Positions 44,641 through 54,954 of a stretch of 64,000 nucleotides of DNA are shown here, one piece after another. The notes below the pieces were generated by a model. The model was not told where the DNA came from and ran no database searches. It worked only from the letters and a program-made list of their open reading frames with translations. Position 1 is the first letter of the stretch. Each line of letters starts with the position of its first letter. The position numbers and the translations under genes were made by a program. Source of the stretch: Hexactinellida sp. DTS-2022 (lineage: Eukaryota > Porifera > Hexactinellida); NCBI GenBank assembly GCA_028753945.1, contig JAPNXP010000003.1, positions 3,472,001-3,536,000 of the forward strand, read 5' to 3'.

Positions 44641-44944
44641 TAATTAATTAACTGTTGTTTATAATTTGTTCTATATTCATCAATTTGTATATTTTTCTTT
44701 TTTTCTTGGCCGACCTATTTCCTTTGCTCGACTCAATCTGCCAATATCATTGTCGGTATCCTTAAGGGGAGCTTCAGCCAAATTTAGCAGATTTGTACAG
44801 GATGTCTCTACAAAGTTCTTTAAAAAGCACCAAACATACTTTTCTCACGATGGGAAGTTCATAATTAGTCGTTGATAATTTAATTTGGAAGATTATATTG
44901 TATATTTTTGTCAGGACAACTAAAAATGTCAAAAATCCAAACCT

Positions 44945-45565
44945 GCAGGGGGCAAAAAATGTGCCATCAGCTATAAGCACGGTTGCCGTGGGAATGGAAT
45001 TTCCATTCCCATTCCCATCCCATTCCCATAGGAATCCTGTGGGAAGCCCCATAAGGAATCCCATAGGGGAGTATAATATACATACGTATACATAAAAAAC
45101 AATTTAATTACTAAAGCAGATTCGTATCAATAGTAAAGCCTATATTAATTAAGGATGGCCTAATGAAACCATATTCGAATATCCCATGGGAATTCCCACA
45201 GGATTCCTATGGGGATCCCCACAGGGGAAAATCTGATTCCCATTCCCATCCCATTCCCATACCCACGGCAACTCTGGCTATAAGTCCGTCAAATTCAATC
45301 ATATTCCTTAGCAAATTTGGATTTAGACCTATTAGAATGGCTCTAAACAGTATAGTGACTAAAATTCACAATTTAGTAAATTTTAAATTGAATGACCATA
45401 TGGATGTGCCACTTTTGATGACGCAGCAAGTATTTATCCCGCGAATGAGAAGTCGTGGCGACTAGCTCTAACCATGTAACGATGTCTATTCATCAAGACA
45501 AATTCAATGGGCAACAAACTGGGACTACATACCTGAATTTTACATTCTATGATTTTGTATACCAT
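44945..45565 (+). repeat. Dispersed repeat copy carrying a hAT MITE
   Basis: Inverted partner of 40628-40915; see that entry. Non-coding; the 100-residue frame over its centre is spurious. Confidence 0.75.
44978..45276. mobile_element. hAT MITE rich in CATTCCCATT
   Basis: Left end CACGGTTGCCGTGGGAATGG and, inward from the right, CAGAGTTGCCGTGGGTATGG; exact 8-bp duplication GCTATAAG (44970-44977 and 45277-45284). Confidence 0.92.
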
Positions 45566-47545
45566 GTATACCTTTATTAACAGTAAGTATATTTATTACA
45601 AAAGAGATATTAATATCTTATAATTCCGTTATTAATTTGAATCATAGAATTGACATCATTAACTGTATATGTGCAAGTGTTTTATTGCATTTGTATGAAA
45701 CACATCTTCACTTACAATCAAAATAATAATAACAGTAATTATCAAGCAGTATAGTTGTAATATGCTCTTTATACAGGCCCGTAGCACGCCAACATTTATT
45801 GGTGCGGCATAGTGACGTCACCATATTTATTACAAACTGCCATGAATCCTTTTATCGCTCTTTTACTCTATGTTTCAGGGTTGTATCAACTCATTTTGAG
45901 TTGGCAGAATCAACTCATTTTCTTGAATGAGTTGAATGAGTTGGTGACAGCAAAATGAATGAGTTGAATGAGTTGGTAGACAAAAAATGAGTTGTTTTGC
46001 CAACTCAAAATGAGTTGATACAACCCTACTTCCGAACATGGCCAGACAACTTTCACTTTGTCGTAACATTAATGCGTAGGGAGATCTAAATTTGGCCGGA
46101 TCACTTTTGAGAGCCGACCTACGCAGCTGTAAATGTATTAGTAAACTGAAGATTTAAGATATACGTTAGTTACAATTAGTTAAATAGAAAATGAGTTGGC
46201 AGAATCAACTCATTTTCTTGAATGAGTTGAATGAGTTGGTAGACAATAATTGAGTTGTTTTGCCAACTCAAAATGAGTTGATACAACCCTGCTAGTAAGT
46301 TTTAAGTTTCTCAACTGAGGGAATTACAAAAAATACAAAATACTATTAAAATTTCGTGTTATACAGTCTTTATTGAAGTGTAGCAAGAGTTAAAACTTGC
46401 TAAATAATCTAATGATTACAAATAAGATATATTATATTGGTACCGAAGTAACCGAACAGTTTTGCGGTGGCAGCAGCACCTATGCCACACCTGTATCAGT
46501 TGTGTTTACCAATACCATTATGCCCCTCCTATAGTTGTCGGTGACTTAAATGTGGGCCCAGGCCCCAGAATAATTTGTGTGATTACTAAAATTATTGGTG
46601 CGGCCAATGCCGCACCTGCTCCTACGGCCCTGTTATAGTATCAGCTAAGTTGAGTAATACGCTATCCATCAGTAAATATTATACGCTAAATCTATGATCA
46701 ACCAGAGATGTTTTCGGAGTAAATACAGAAGTAAATTTTTAAATCTTATTGTAAATACAAGATGCTAGCAGATAATCAAATTTGTACTATACAGACTATA
46801 CTATGAGTCGATTAACAATAAAAGAATAACGATTAAACTGAAAGTTGTTCAAAGAAAATTCGATGAGCGCGAATATTAAGTAAGGTATATGTATAATACG
46901 TAATACGTATCCAATAAAAGACGTATTAAACAACTAAAAGTGGAAGAAGAAGGGCTGATTTAAGGAAAAACACCGTTTAACAATACATTTTAAGAATTAT
47001 CGATCCTTTGAAATTCCTTTCATAGTTAATTAATTAAATGGATAATTGGATTTGGAAATATTCAAAAATACTTGATCAAGAAATTTCATAATTAAACGAC
47101 AATGAAAATAATTACCTGTTTCAGATCAGAAGTCTTCAGAAGATGAAGCATTAAGAATTTAGGACCTCCTCCTGTAGGTCCTGGATTTAACTCTACTCCA
47201 CCGATCACAAGTAATATCCTGATTACTACCAATAACAGGCAACACGATAGTATCGGTTACGCCTTTTTCGTAATGGGCCGGCCTGCCGCGCGTATTCCAA
47301 CTTTTATTTGCATGCGCGCGCGGCGCGCGCTATATTCTTAACTTGTCCACGGGTGGCTCACATACAGATATCGATCAAAAAAATACAGTTTATTCAAACA
47401 CCTGCATTAATATCCATTAATATCCATCCTTTTGAACTGCATATGTTATAAATATCAATATTTGAAGCCCAAACAATAATTTGAAAAATGGCATCTTTTG
47501 GTAAAATTTTAAGTGACAAACATTTGAGAGCGCTACAGATGCTAG
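45566..47545. other. Non-coding repeat mosaic
   Basis: 45640-45770 parallels the flanks of the MULE at 24 kb. 45775-46630 is bounded by CAGGCCCGTAGCACGCC and CTCCTACGGCCCTG (hAT-like ends, no clear 8-bp duplication). Inside it, 45877-46028 and 46190-46292 are two copies of a palindromic repeat (CAACTCATTTTGAGTTGG). 47275-47345 is a GC-rich patch with GCGCGCGCGG. No gene. Confidence 0.5.
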
Positions 47546-47857
47546 ATGCTATGTCGCAATTGTTGCGTTAAAGTGGGGAACAATGGGGTGAATTTGACTC
47601 AAAGGTTACTAAATATATACAAAGAGTTCTTATCAGACAGCGTTGAGCAACTAAGCTGCATGTTACCGACAGTCATCTGTAAGACTTGCGGAATTTGGCT
47701 CGAGAAAAAGAATACGAGTTTGAGTTCTGGGAATATTCCAGTCCCTTTTACTTGTACCATACCAATCAAGAACACCAGACTGAGTTCTTGTAGTGTTGAT
47801 TTGCCTTGTGGTATGTGTCAAGAAGCATATCGATTTGGACCTAAAAAACGAGTCTGA
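47546..47857 (+). CDS. Small cysteine-rich protein, unidentified (possibly transposon-derived)
   Basis: 103 codons, starting MLCRNCCVKVGNNGVNLTQR. Cysteines occur as CRNC near residue 3, CKTC near residue 47 and CGMC near residue 91, with a hydrophobic segment between the first two pairs. This CxxC...CxxC layout is reminiscent of zinc-associated N-terminal domains, but no family can be named. An in-frame TAG lies just before the ATG. Sequence after the stop (to 48050) contains more lysine-rich frame fragments (KSVGRPLVNSPQQKCF), so the gene may be broken or spliced. A 30-bp array follows at 48066, as beside the MULEs, so a transposon origin is possible. Confidence 0.35.
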   Translation: MLCRNCCVKVGNNGVNLTQRLLNIYKEFLSDSVEQLSCMLPTVICKTCGIWLEKKNTSLSSGNIPVPFTCTIPIKNTRLSSCSVDLPCGMCQEAYRFGPKKRV

Positions 47858-48065
47858 AAGCAAATTCGACATAAGTCTGTTGGTAGGCCGTTAGTAAATT
47901 CTCCTCAACAAAAATGTTTCCTAAAGTAGGACGTGGTATTCGCCATGAATGTTCTTCTTCTAATGTTGTAAACAACACCAGATACTGCCTAGGTAAAAGG
48001 AAATTATTAGATACATTTGTAGGAGATTATATCGTTAAGCGTTTGGATGTAAGTAATGGGAAGCG

Positions 48066-48182
48066 CGGCAATTGATCGACTGACAACGTTTGCAATTGAT
48101 CGAATTTCTAAGGTTTGCGATTGATCGACTTAAGTTTGCAATTGATCGATTTTCTAAGGTTTGCAATTGATCGACTTTAGAG
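48066..48182. repeat. About 30-bp tandem array (TTTGCAATTGATCGA)
   Basis: Four to five units of (G)TTTGCAATTGATCGACTTT with an optional CTAAGG spacer. Confidence 0.75.
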
Positions 48183-48300
48183 ATGCACCGGATCAACTTT
48201 TTTGGTTCCGGCCGGATCCGGATCTCGCCGGATCCTGGATCTACAGATCCGGCAGGAACCGGATTTTACCGGATCCGGGTCCGCTTTTGCATATCCCATG
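48183..48300. mobile_element. hAT MITE fragment (AGAGATGCACCGGATC end)
   Basis: One hAT-like end with CCGGATCC-type repeats; no partner end was found. Confidence 0.4.
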
Positions 48301-48455
48301 AGTCTAATACGAACTTGTTAGAAGATATGAACACGATGTAGGGAATACAAGACTCTAACATATCTTACGATAAGATTCAAGTATTATAGTTATCACGTAC
48401 ACACTTAATCAAAATACTAACCGAGTCCAGCTGACAGTTTTTAAGTACGTACCAA

Positions 48456-48718
48456 CAAGGGCGGATTCCTGGGGGGGGCATGGGGGGGCAATTGCCCCCA
48501 CAGTTTTTCAAAATTAGAATAACTGAAATTAATTAGTGAACAAGAAAGATAATAGAATTTATTGGAAATTCTAATTAGGATGAACACCGTCACGTATTAG
48601 CTAGCATGGACAAATTGTAGTTTAGTATGTGTAGTGTAGTATTCTATAATGGAATCAAAAAGTAGCTCTGATAAGTTCAATTTTGCCCCCCCAGAATTTT
48701 TTAAAGAATCCGCCACTG
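48456..48718. mobile_element. hAT MITE, 263 bp
   Basis: Ends CAAGGGCGGATTCCTGGG and AAAGAATCCGCCACTG; exact 8-bp duplication CGTACCAA (48448-48455 and 48719-48726). Confidence 0.93.
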
Positions 48719-48726
48719 CGTACCAA

Positions 48727-49959
48727 CCGAAATATAATAAATATATTTTTACTAGAGAATAAAAATCGGTAGGTCTTATCCGAGGAACTGCTTATCCGAT
48801 TAGGTATTAACCGAATTATTTATAATGCATTTGATAGGGGGGAAAATCGATATTAGAGAATAGTGCGTATTATAGACCGTCTATTTCTAGACCAGGTTTT
48901 CTTACATATACATTAGTATTACCCATAAAAAGCAGGGCAAGTGGTCTACAGAATTTATAGACGGTCTACAAATTTTGGCTTATTTGTATGGGCTTTTATA
49001 GACCGTCTAGGAATAGACCGTCTACATAAAGGATGCTCTTTTTTAATCTACAGTGGTAGTTCTTTGCTCATTATTTATGATGTTGGCAGACTGGCAGTTA
49101 AAGATAGATAATTCATTCTTAGGAATGGAAATAATCCATTGTCGTCTTATATACTTCTTAAAGATTGCATATTGATTCTTATGAACTTCACTAAGAGCCT
49201 AGTAAGAGGTAAATCTCTCACCATAGGCGCCGAATCCGGGGGGGGCAGGGGGGGCCGAGCCCCCCCTCGTGCCAAACCCGGGGGGCGAGGGGTGGCTCTT
49301 GAGGAAGGGCCAGAGGGATGGACGGTTCTGGCCAAAGGACCCGACGAGTAGGGTGACCAAATGTCCTATTTTTGAAGGACACCTTCTCAGGCTAACTGCT
49401 TTTGCACACTGTGTCCTTTTGTATCTTTTTAAAAATTGTTTACCTTCTGTTCTGTCTAATAATCCTAAATAACTTTGTTGTTCAACCATATTCAGAATTA
49501 TTAAAGTATACTAGTCCATGTCCTTGTACAAAAGCCTTTATTCTCATATGTTCTACTTCTCTAATACTGGGTTTCTCAACCTGCGATCTCTTTAATTTTA
49601 AATGTGTACTTCTTTTAAAGTAGTCATCTGGTTACCCTGCTGGAGAGGCACCTAACTTTGACAATTAACCCAAAACTCCATGGAAATTTTAAGGAATATA
49701 AATAAACAAATTGGCAAGTTACCCATTATTGTGAACTTTTTAGTTCAAAACTTGTGTATGCTGATTTGTTAATATGTATATCATTTATTATTTTATGAAT
49801 TTTTCAGCGTTTAAATCTCACAGTATTTAGCATTTATAGCTGTATCCTATGAATGATCAATACCCTCGGAAAATCAATGATGTCCCCGGTTATTATTTGA
49901 AGAAAAATACAGTACATAATTTTATTCTTAGCATCGATAATACATTGTAGTTGTTAAAA
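48727..49959. other. Non-coding stretch with GC-rich repeat fragments
   Basis: 48870-49030 contains repeats of TAGACCGTCTA. 49226-49345 is a G/C-rich hAT-like fragment (CATAGGCGCCGAATCC). 49350-49640 is bounded by TAGGGTGACCAAATG and CATCTGGTTACCCTG (hAT-like, flanks not matching). The overlapping frames here are not convincing. Confidence 0.45.
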
Positions 49960-51580
49960 CTTCTATAAAGTTCTCTAAAGGCATCCCACTTGATAAAGGA
50001 TATAGGGGTATTGGCCCAGATAAAGTATTCCAAATAAGTCAGGGAAAGGAAGGGTTCCCCGAAGAACAAACGGTAGTACAAAGCAGCGAAGATGAGCAGG
50101 TAGCATATGTATCAAGGAGTCATGCTAAAGTCAGAGGAAAAGTAGAACCAAAACATCCAGAGCCGAAGTGTTTCGGGTGCGGAGAGCAGGGACATTTTAT
50201 TCGTACCTGTCCCGATAAGAAGTGTACAAGTTGTGGTCGCTGGGGACATCGTGCTTCGTATTGTCGAAACAAAGGTGAACAGTATTATGCAAGCAAGACA
50301 CAGAGATATATACCAGCTGTCAGGTAGTGAGGAAGCGGTGACTCTCAAGGTACGATAGAAGGGCAAAAAGTAGCCGCAATCAGGGCCGAATTAAGGTCTT
50401 GGTAGGCCCTAGGCACTTTGAGGATACCAAGCAGCAATTAGGCCCTAAATTTTTCGTTCGTAAGTCCCAAATTTTTCGTAGGCCCTAGGCACAGTGCCTA
50501 TTGGATAATCCGGCCCTGGCCGCAATACTGGACACAGGTGCTACGCCTTGTGTAATCGACAAAGGTACCGCGGATAAACTTGGGCTCTGTAGGATGTTAG
50601 TGCACGAACGTAGCAAGGTATATGGATTGTGTAATAATCCCGTCCAAGTGCTGGGCTACGCAATGGCTACTATTAAAGTAGGGACGCTAGAACCAGTAAT
50701 ACAGAAGGTGTAGATATTGAACAGTGAAGAACCGACGGTCCTGTTAGGGCGACAACTTATTAAACGGCTAGGAACTGTTACTTTCGATTTCCTTCATAAG
50801 CGAATCAAGGTGGGAAACGTTTGGGAACAATATGAAGCAACAGTACAAGGAGCAACCCCGTTAGCACGTGCCCAAGTGGTGAAGCAAGAACTAAAATGAA
50901 TCGCAGGGAAGATCGCCCTCCTCCTAAACCCTAATTTGTCCAATCAAAATCATGAAAGACTCAAAAGTCTAGCTGGGCAATTCGAGATTGCGTTTGCTCG
51001 AAATCACAAGAAGCCCTCGCGCACTACGCTCCCAACGCAACATGCTATCATAACCGAGGAGGCACTACCCCAGAAGAGTCGCCCAAGGATGGTACCCCCG
51101 AAGTGGGAGGAGGAATATCTCGACAGCTAGAGGAGATGCTCGCAACTGACCCCCCGATAATCAGGCCTAGTTTCTCACCATGGGCATCCGATGTGGTCCT
51201 TGTAAAGAAGAAAGATGGCAGTCTGCGTTTTGCTGTCGACTATCGCCGCCTAAACGCGGTTACAAAACGGGACGAATATAGTCTACTCAACCCTCACAAC
51301 ATCTTCGACAATATAAATGGCAGTAGATATTTCACGAAGCTGGACATAGCCTCGGCTTAGTGGACTATCCCGATACGGCAACAAGACACTGAGAAAACAG
51401 CGTTCCATACGCCGAGTGGCCTCTTTGAGATGCTTGTAATGCCTTTCGGGCTCTTTAACAGCCAAGCCACATTCCATAGCTAATGGACCAAGCCCTCTAC
51501 GCGCTCAATAACGTCGAGTTATGTGGACGACATATTAGTTTACTCACGAACTTTTGACGAGCCGTGCAACACCTTACACC
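49960..51580 (+). mobile_element. Ty3/Gypsy LTR-retrotransposon fossil (gag end, protease, RT), broken
   Basis: Family: Ty3/Gypsy, by order and motifs. Parts: a gag C-terminus with two CCHC knuckles (CFGCGEQGHFIRTC and CTSCGRWGHRASYC, about 50160-50270), a retropepsin-like protease (DTGA, about 50520-50900) and the N-terminal half of reverse transcriptase with KKKDGSLRFAVDYRRLN (about 50936-51560). RNase H, integrase and LTRs were not seen. It is truncated and has several breaks. A hAT MITE lies inside it. Probably moderately old. Confidence 0.8.
50381..50518. mobile_element. hAT MITE inside the Gypsy fossil
   Basis: Ends CAGGGCCGAATTAAGG and GGATAATCCGGCCCTG; exact 8-bp duplication GCCGCAAT (50373-50380 and 50519-50526). 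138 bp, with repeated AGGCCCTAGGCAC. Confidence 0.93.
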
Positions 51581-52890
51581 TTAATAAATTTAAGTTGACA
51601 ATGAAATTGGTGTTAAATTATTTAATAATATTAATAAGTATTTATACTAATTTGCTAAACAGCGTTAATCTCAGAGATGATACATTTATCCTTATGCCAC
51701 GTAACACCTCTACAAATGGGTCTTGACACGTTGAAGTGATGATGACATCGTTAATAAATGTGTTTTCACAATTTTGTGAATTATACATTTCGAATGGGTT
51801 GGTTGGTTTTGGGTGAACACCCAACACGCACATTAAAAATGTTGACTCATCACCTATTATATTCTACTGAAACTTGAATATCTCTGAATGAAGTAAGCTA
51901 AACGAAACTTCCGCCACACTAAGGGTAGTAGCCTTCCGAAACACCTTTCTAAAATGTTTAACATCATCATAGTGAATATCACGTTACGAAAAAATCTAAA
52001 ATTACACCTGTCTACAGCATGTTCTTTTGGAGGCACTATCAATCCAACAACCACCAAAAGATAGTGCCACCAGGGAATATGCTGTCGCACAGGTGTAATT
52101 TTAGATTTGTTTTTTTTCTCCGTAGACGGTGCCTTGGCCAGAGCTTTATAGTTATTGGGCTGAAAGTTGGCATGTAGGTTCGGAGTGACCGTCTAATTTG
52201 CACCTGGGGTTTCGATTTTTGATCAAATAATTTTAACACTTATTTATACCAATTATGGATCATAACATAAAATAATGAATAGTGAGATTGATCAAATTTA
52301 TATGCTGGAAAGAGAATAAAATTTTACACCTTTTGTCCTCAGTTTCTCCCAAAATTGGGGTGCCAATTTCCGGTGTTTCCTCACACTTCAAATTCAGTAA
52401 AACTGTTAAATCAATTTACATTATTTCAAAATGTAAAATTATAGTGACTAGACTTCTATTTATTGTTGCATTACTATACAATGGATCAAAGCAAATTAAG
52501 AGAAGTTAGGAAATTGTTGACTTAACTCTACTCATCGTGGAAAAACATTGCTAAAATAATTAACTAGTATTTATTTATATTCGCTAAGTTTCCAAGACTA
52601 TCGTTGAGATTTGCCTAGCAAAAGAGCAGGCAATTTTGTTCATATTTCTCAGTGATTAATAATTTAATACATTTATTATTATAAACCCAAAGTATTATCA
52701 CAGCTATTTGTAATACGATAAAGGATAAAATAGTAACATTAGAGAATCTACTAACAAAAAAACGGTAGATAGTTTCTACAAGTACCAACTATGTTATGAG
52801 AGTACAGGTAGTAATTACGTGGTGTGGAGAAAAAAGTAAAATAATTATAGTGAAAAGAATTAACGATTAAATAGTATAGTATACGTATAA
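51581..52890. other. Non-coding stretch with dispersed repeat and a foldback
   Basis: 51868-51965 and 52118-52190 match 41205-41290 and 42955-43040. Between them, 51991-52108 is an imperfect long hairpin (AAAATCTAAAATTACACCTG at one side, its complement at the other). No gene. Confidence 0.5.
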
Positions 52891-52891
52891 G

Positions 52892-54400
52892 TTAAAATGT
52901 GCGTAATGTGAATGTATGGAGAAATTCAGGTACGTTTTCGGAAACCTTCGATAACAAAGCGAAATGAATCGAGTTCGTCACACCGGAGACATGTTCAAAT
53001 TGTATCTGAATAGAGGTTATATCCTGTGAATATAAATAATTTTCAAAGTTTAGTATAAGATAGTTGGCAAATTCTTGAGTTGATTTAATAGACGAGAACG
53101 CCCAAGAATGTATTAACGAAATACTGGTTAGATCTAGAAGCTGAATACGAGATTGTGCGATGTTTATCACAAAAAATATCTTGTTTTTCTTCCACACACC
53201 TTCATACTTTATTGATGGAGAATAATTAACTAATCTATAAAGTGAGGATTTGAATGCATTCAACCACATCATCAAATAATCCCATGTTTCAGCAGAGAAG
53301 ATATGCTGAGTACCTAATTCTGAACGTAGAAGAAAGGAGTTTGACCTTAAAGAGCTTTTATCTTTAAGAAGATGATATGATGTTGTCTGTAAATTGTAAC
53401 TAACTTCGAATTGTTCCCAAGAATGCCCGTCAGATGGAGGCTTTGAATATATACGCACATCATATTCGGTGCACACGAGAAACTTCCTAATCCAAAATGA
53501 ATAATTTGCAGAGGATATCAATCTCTCAAAAAGCCACCCCATTATCAAAATAGACTCACTATTTGATTTCAAATTATGAATAAATGAGAGCGATTCTAGT
53601 TGTATAGCTTTTTTTATGGCAACTACCCACGTTGATATTTCAGCATTTTCCTGATCACCATAATGGATAGTAGCATTCAGGTTACCGTCGGAGCTACAAA
53701 TATTAAATCCATTTATTAACCTGATAGCAGTACCAGATTTGTATAAGGTGACACTTGCATTTAAGAGAGGGATCCTCGAGTAAGGTACCCATTCTGATAG
53801 TTTCAAAGTTCGAGATTCAATATTTTTATCCGGAGCAAATATTAAATTGTTAATTTCAGTTCTTATAAGTTTGAATAATATTACACCATATAAACTATTC
53901 AATAAATCCGCTACAATGTTATGCTTCGCCAGAGAAACGTCAATCCCGTTAATAGAATCAATCAAATCATCTGGCTGTAACCCATAATAATCTGCAGGTG
54001 AATTTATGAATACCCGACTAACCCTTATGGGTTGTTCCCCAACTATCGTCACTCCTAATCTCTCATGAGGCTTTATTTCAACTTTTAAGTCAAAAGTCTG
54101 ATAATTAATCAATTTGTTATGCTCATAAAATTCGTAATTCTTATGATATAAAAGGAGAAACTCCGCTTTGAGCAGCAACTTAACTCTCTCTTTAACCCCC
54201 TTTTCAGGTAAGAAAATACCTATTGTTTTGGGTTGATTAAAATTCGATACAACTGCAAAAAGATATTCATGTGGACTTAAAATTGTAGTGGAAGAGGAAA
54301 CCATTCTATTTAATAGTGGTATAAATATCAAGGGTAGGAATTCCAATTTTGGGATTGGCATGATGTTTTTGATCCCGAGATCCCGGGTCTGATAATACAT
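52892..54400 (-). CDS. Gamma-syntrophin-like scaffold protein (PDZ, PH, syntrophin-unique)
   Basis: 502 codons, uninterrupted. A split PH half is likely before the PDZ domain (about 102-180; binding loop ERLGVTI at 113-119, then GLQPDDLIDSINGIDV). SRIPLL (about 208) matches the SRIPLL-like start of the interdomain PH part of gamma-syntrophins. A second PH lies at about 286-392 (MGWLFERL, RKFLVC, SWEQFEVSYNLQTTSYHLLKD, W-LNAF), then a syntrophin-unique-like end (about 395-490). Human gamma-1 syntrophin has about 517 residues, so length and order are complete. Alignment of the N-terminus suggests that the start may be Met33 (54304) rather than 54400. Syntrophins attach channels and signalling proteins to dystrophin at the membrane. 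The reading frame is intronless here. It lies 554 bp downstream of the giant repeat gene, same strand. Confidence 0.85.
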   Translation of the reverse strand: MYYQTRDLGIKNIMPIPKLEFLPLIFIPLLNRMVSSSTTILSPHEYLFAVVSNFNQPKTIGIFLPEKGVKERVKLLLKAEFLLLYHKNYEFYEHNKLINYQTFDLKVEIKPHERLGVTIVGEQPIRVSRVFINSPADYYGLQPDDLIDSINGIDVSLAKHNIVADLLNSLYGVILFKLIRTEINNLIFAPDKNIESRTLKLSEWVPYSRIPLLNASVTLYKSGTAIRLINGFNICSSDGNLNATIHYGDQENAEISTWVVAIKKAIQLESLSFIHNLKSNSESILIMGWLFERLISSANYSFWIRKFLVCTEYDVRIYSKPPSDGHSWEQFEVSYNLQTTSYHLLKDKSSLRSNSFLLRSELGTQHIFSAETWDYLMMWLNAFKSSLYRLVNYSPSIKYEGVWKKNKIFFVINIAQSRIQLLDLTSISLIHSWAFSSIKSTQEFANYLILNFENYLYSQDITSIQIQFEHVSGVTNSIHFALLSKVSENVPEFLHTFTLRTF

Positions 54401-54954
54401 TATAAATATTTGTACTATACATGCAGGAATATTTTAGGAAAGTATGTATGTATGAATATTTACAAACTTTAAACTGTATAGTCTGTTCTTTCTAATTGTC
54501 CACTTATTTACTTGTCCAAATCAACTATCAATATATCTGTAATAGTCCACTTTGGGCCAATTGCCCACTGGTGGACTAATAGAGAGAACAGTGTGTATCA
54601 GTTATTCTAACCAACAATTTGTAATTACACTTTCATTATTTTTGGTAGGATTTAGTAGAATGATATCGCCATCAGAAGTGAAAAATAGGCCAATTTTAAA
54701 TGGAATACGTGTATATTAAAATTCGGGATTAGACATCAATCCCAGGATTGGAATCCCTAATGAAAATCAATTGGAAAGACTAATATTGAATGTTTAATAA
54801 ATGAAATAAATGTGTGAAATAGAAATGATTCTGAAATTATAAATAATATAGGATAAAAATATTTGAATATAAAGTATAGGAAGTAAATACAAATAAATAC
54901 TAATCTAGAGAGTCAAATCTAACTACTAATACAGTATACGAAAATTAGTGTTAC
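54401..54954. other. Intergenic or intronic AT-rich gap
   Basis: No coding block on either strand; in particular no continuation of the Ig-like repeat. Minor repeats of TGGACTAT/CCACT at 54500-54590. Confidence 0.5.

Noticed and set aside
45775-46630. Large hAT element bounded by CAGGCCCGTAG and CTACGGCCCTG
   Set aside because: No matching 8-bp flanks; kept as a repeat mosaic only.
49139-49489. Several overlapping GC-rich frames on both strands
   Set aside because: They run through a G/C-rich hAT-like fragment; mirrored proline/glycine-rich text without domain signal.
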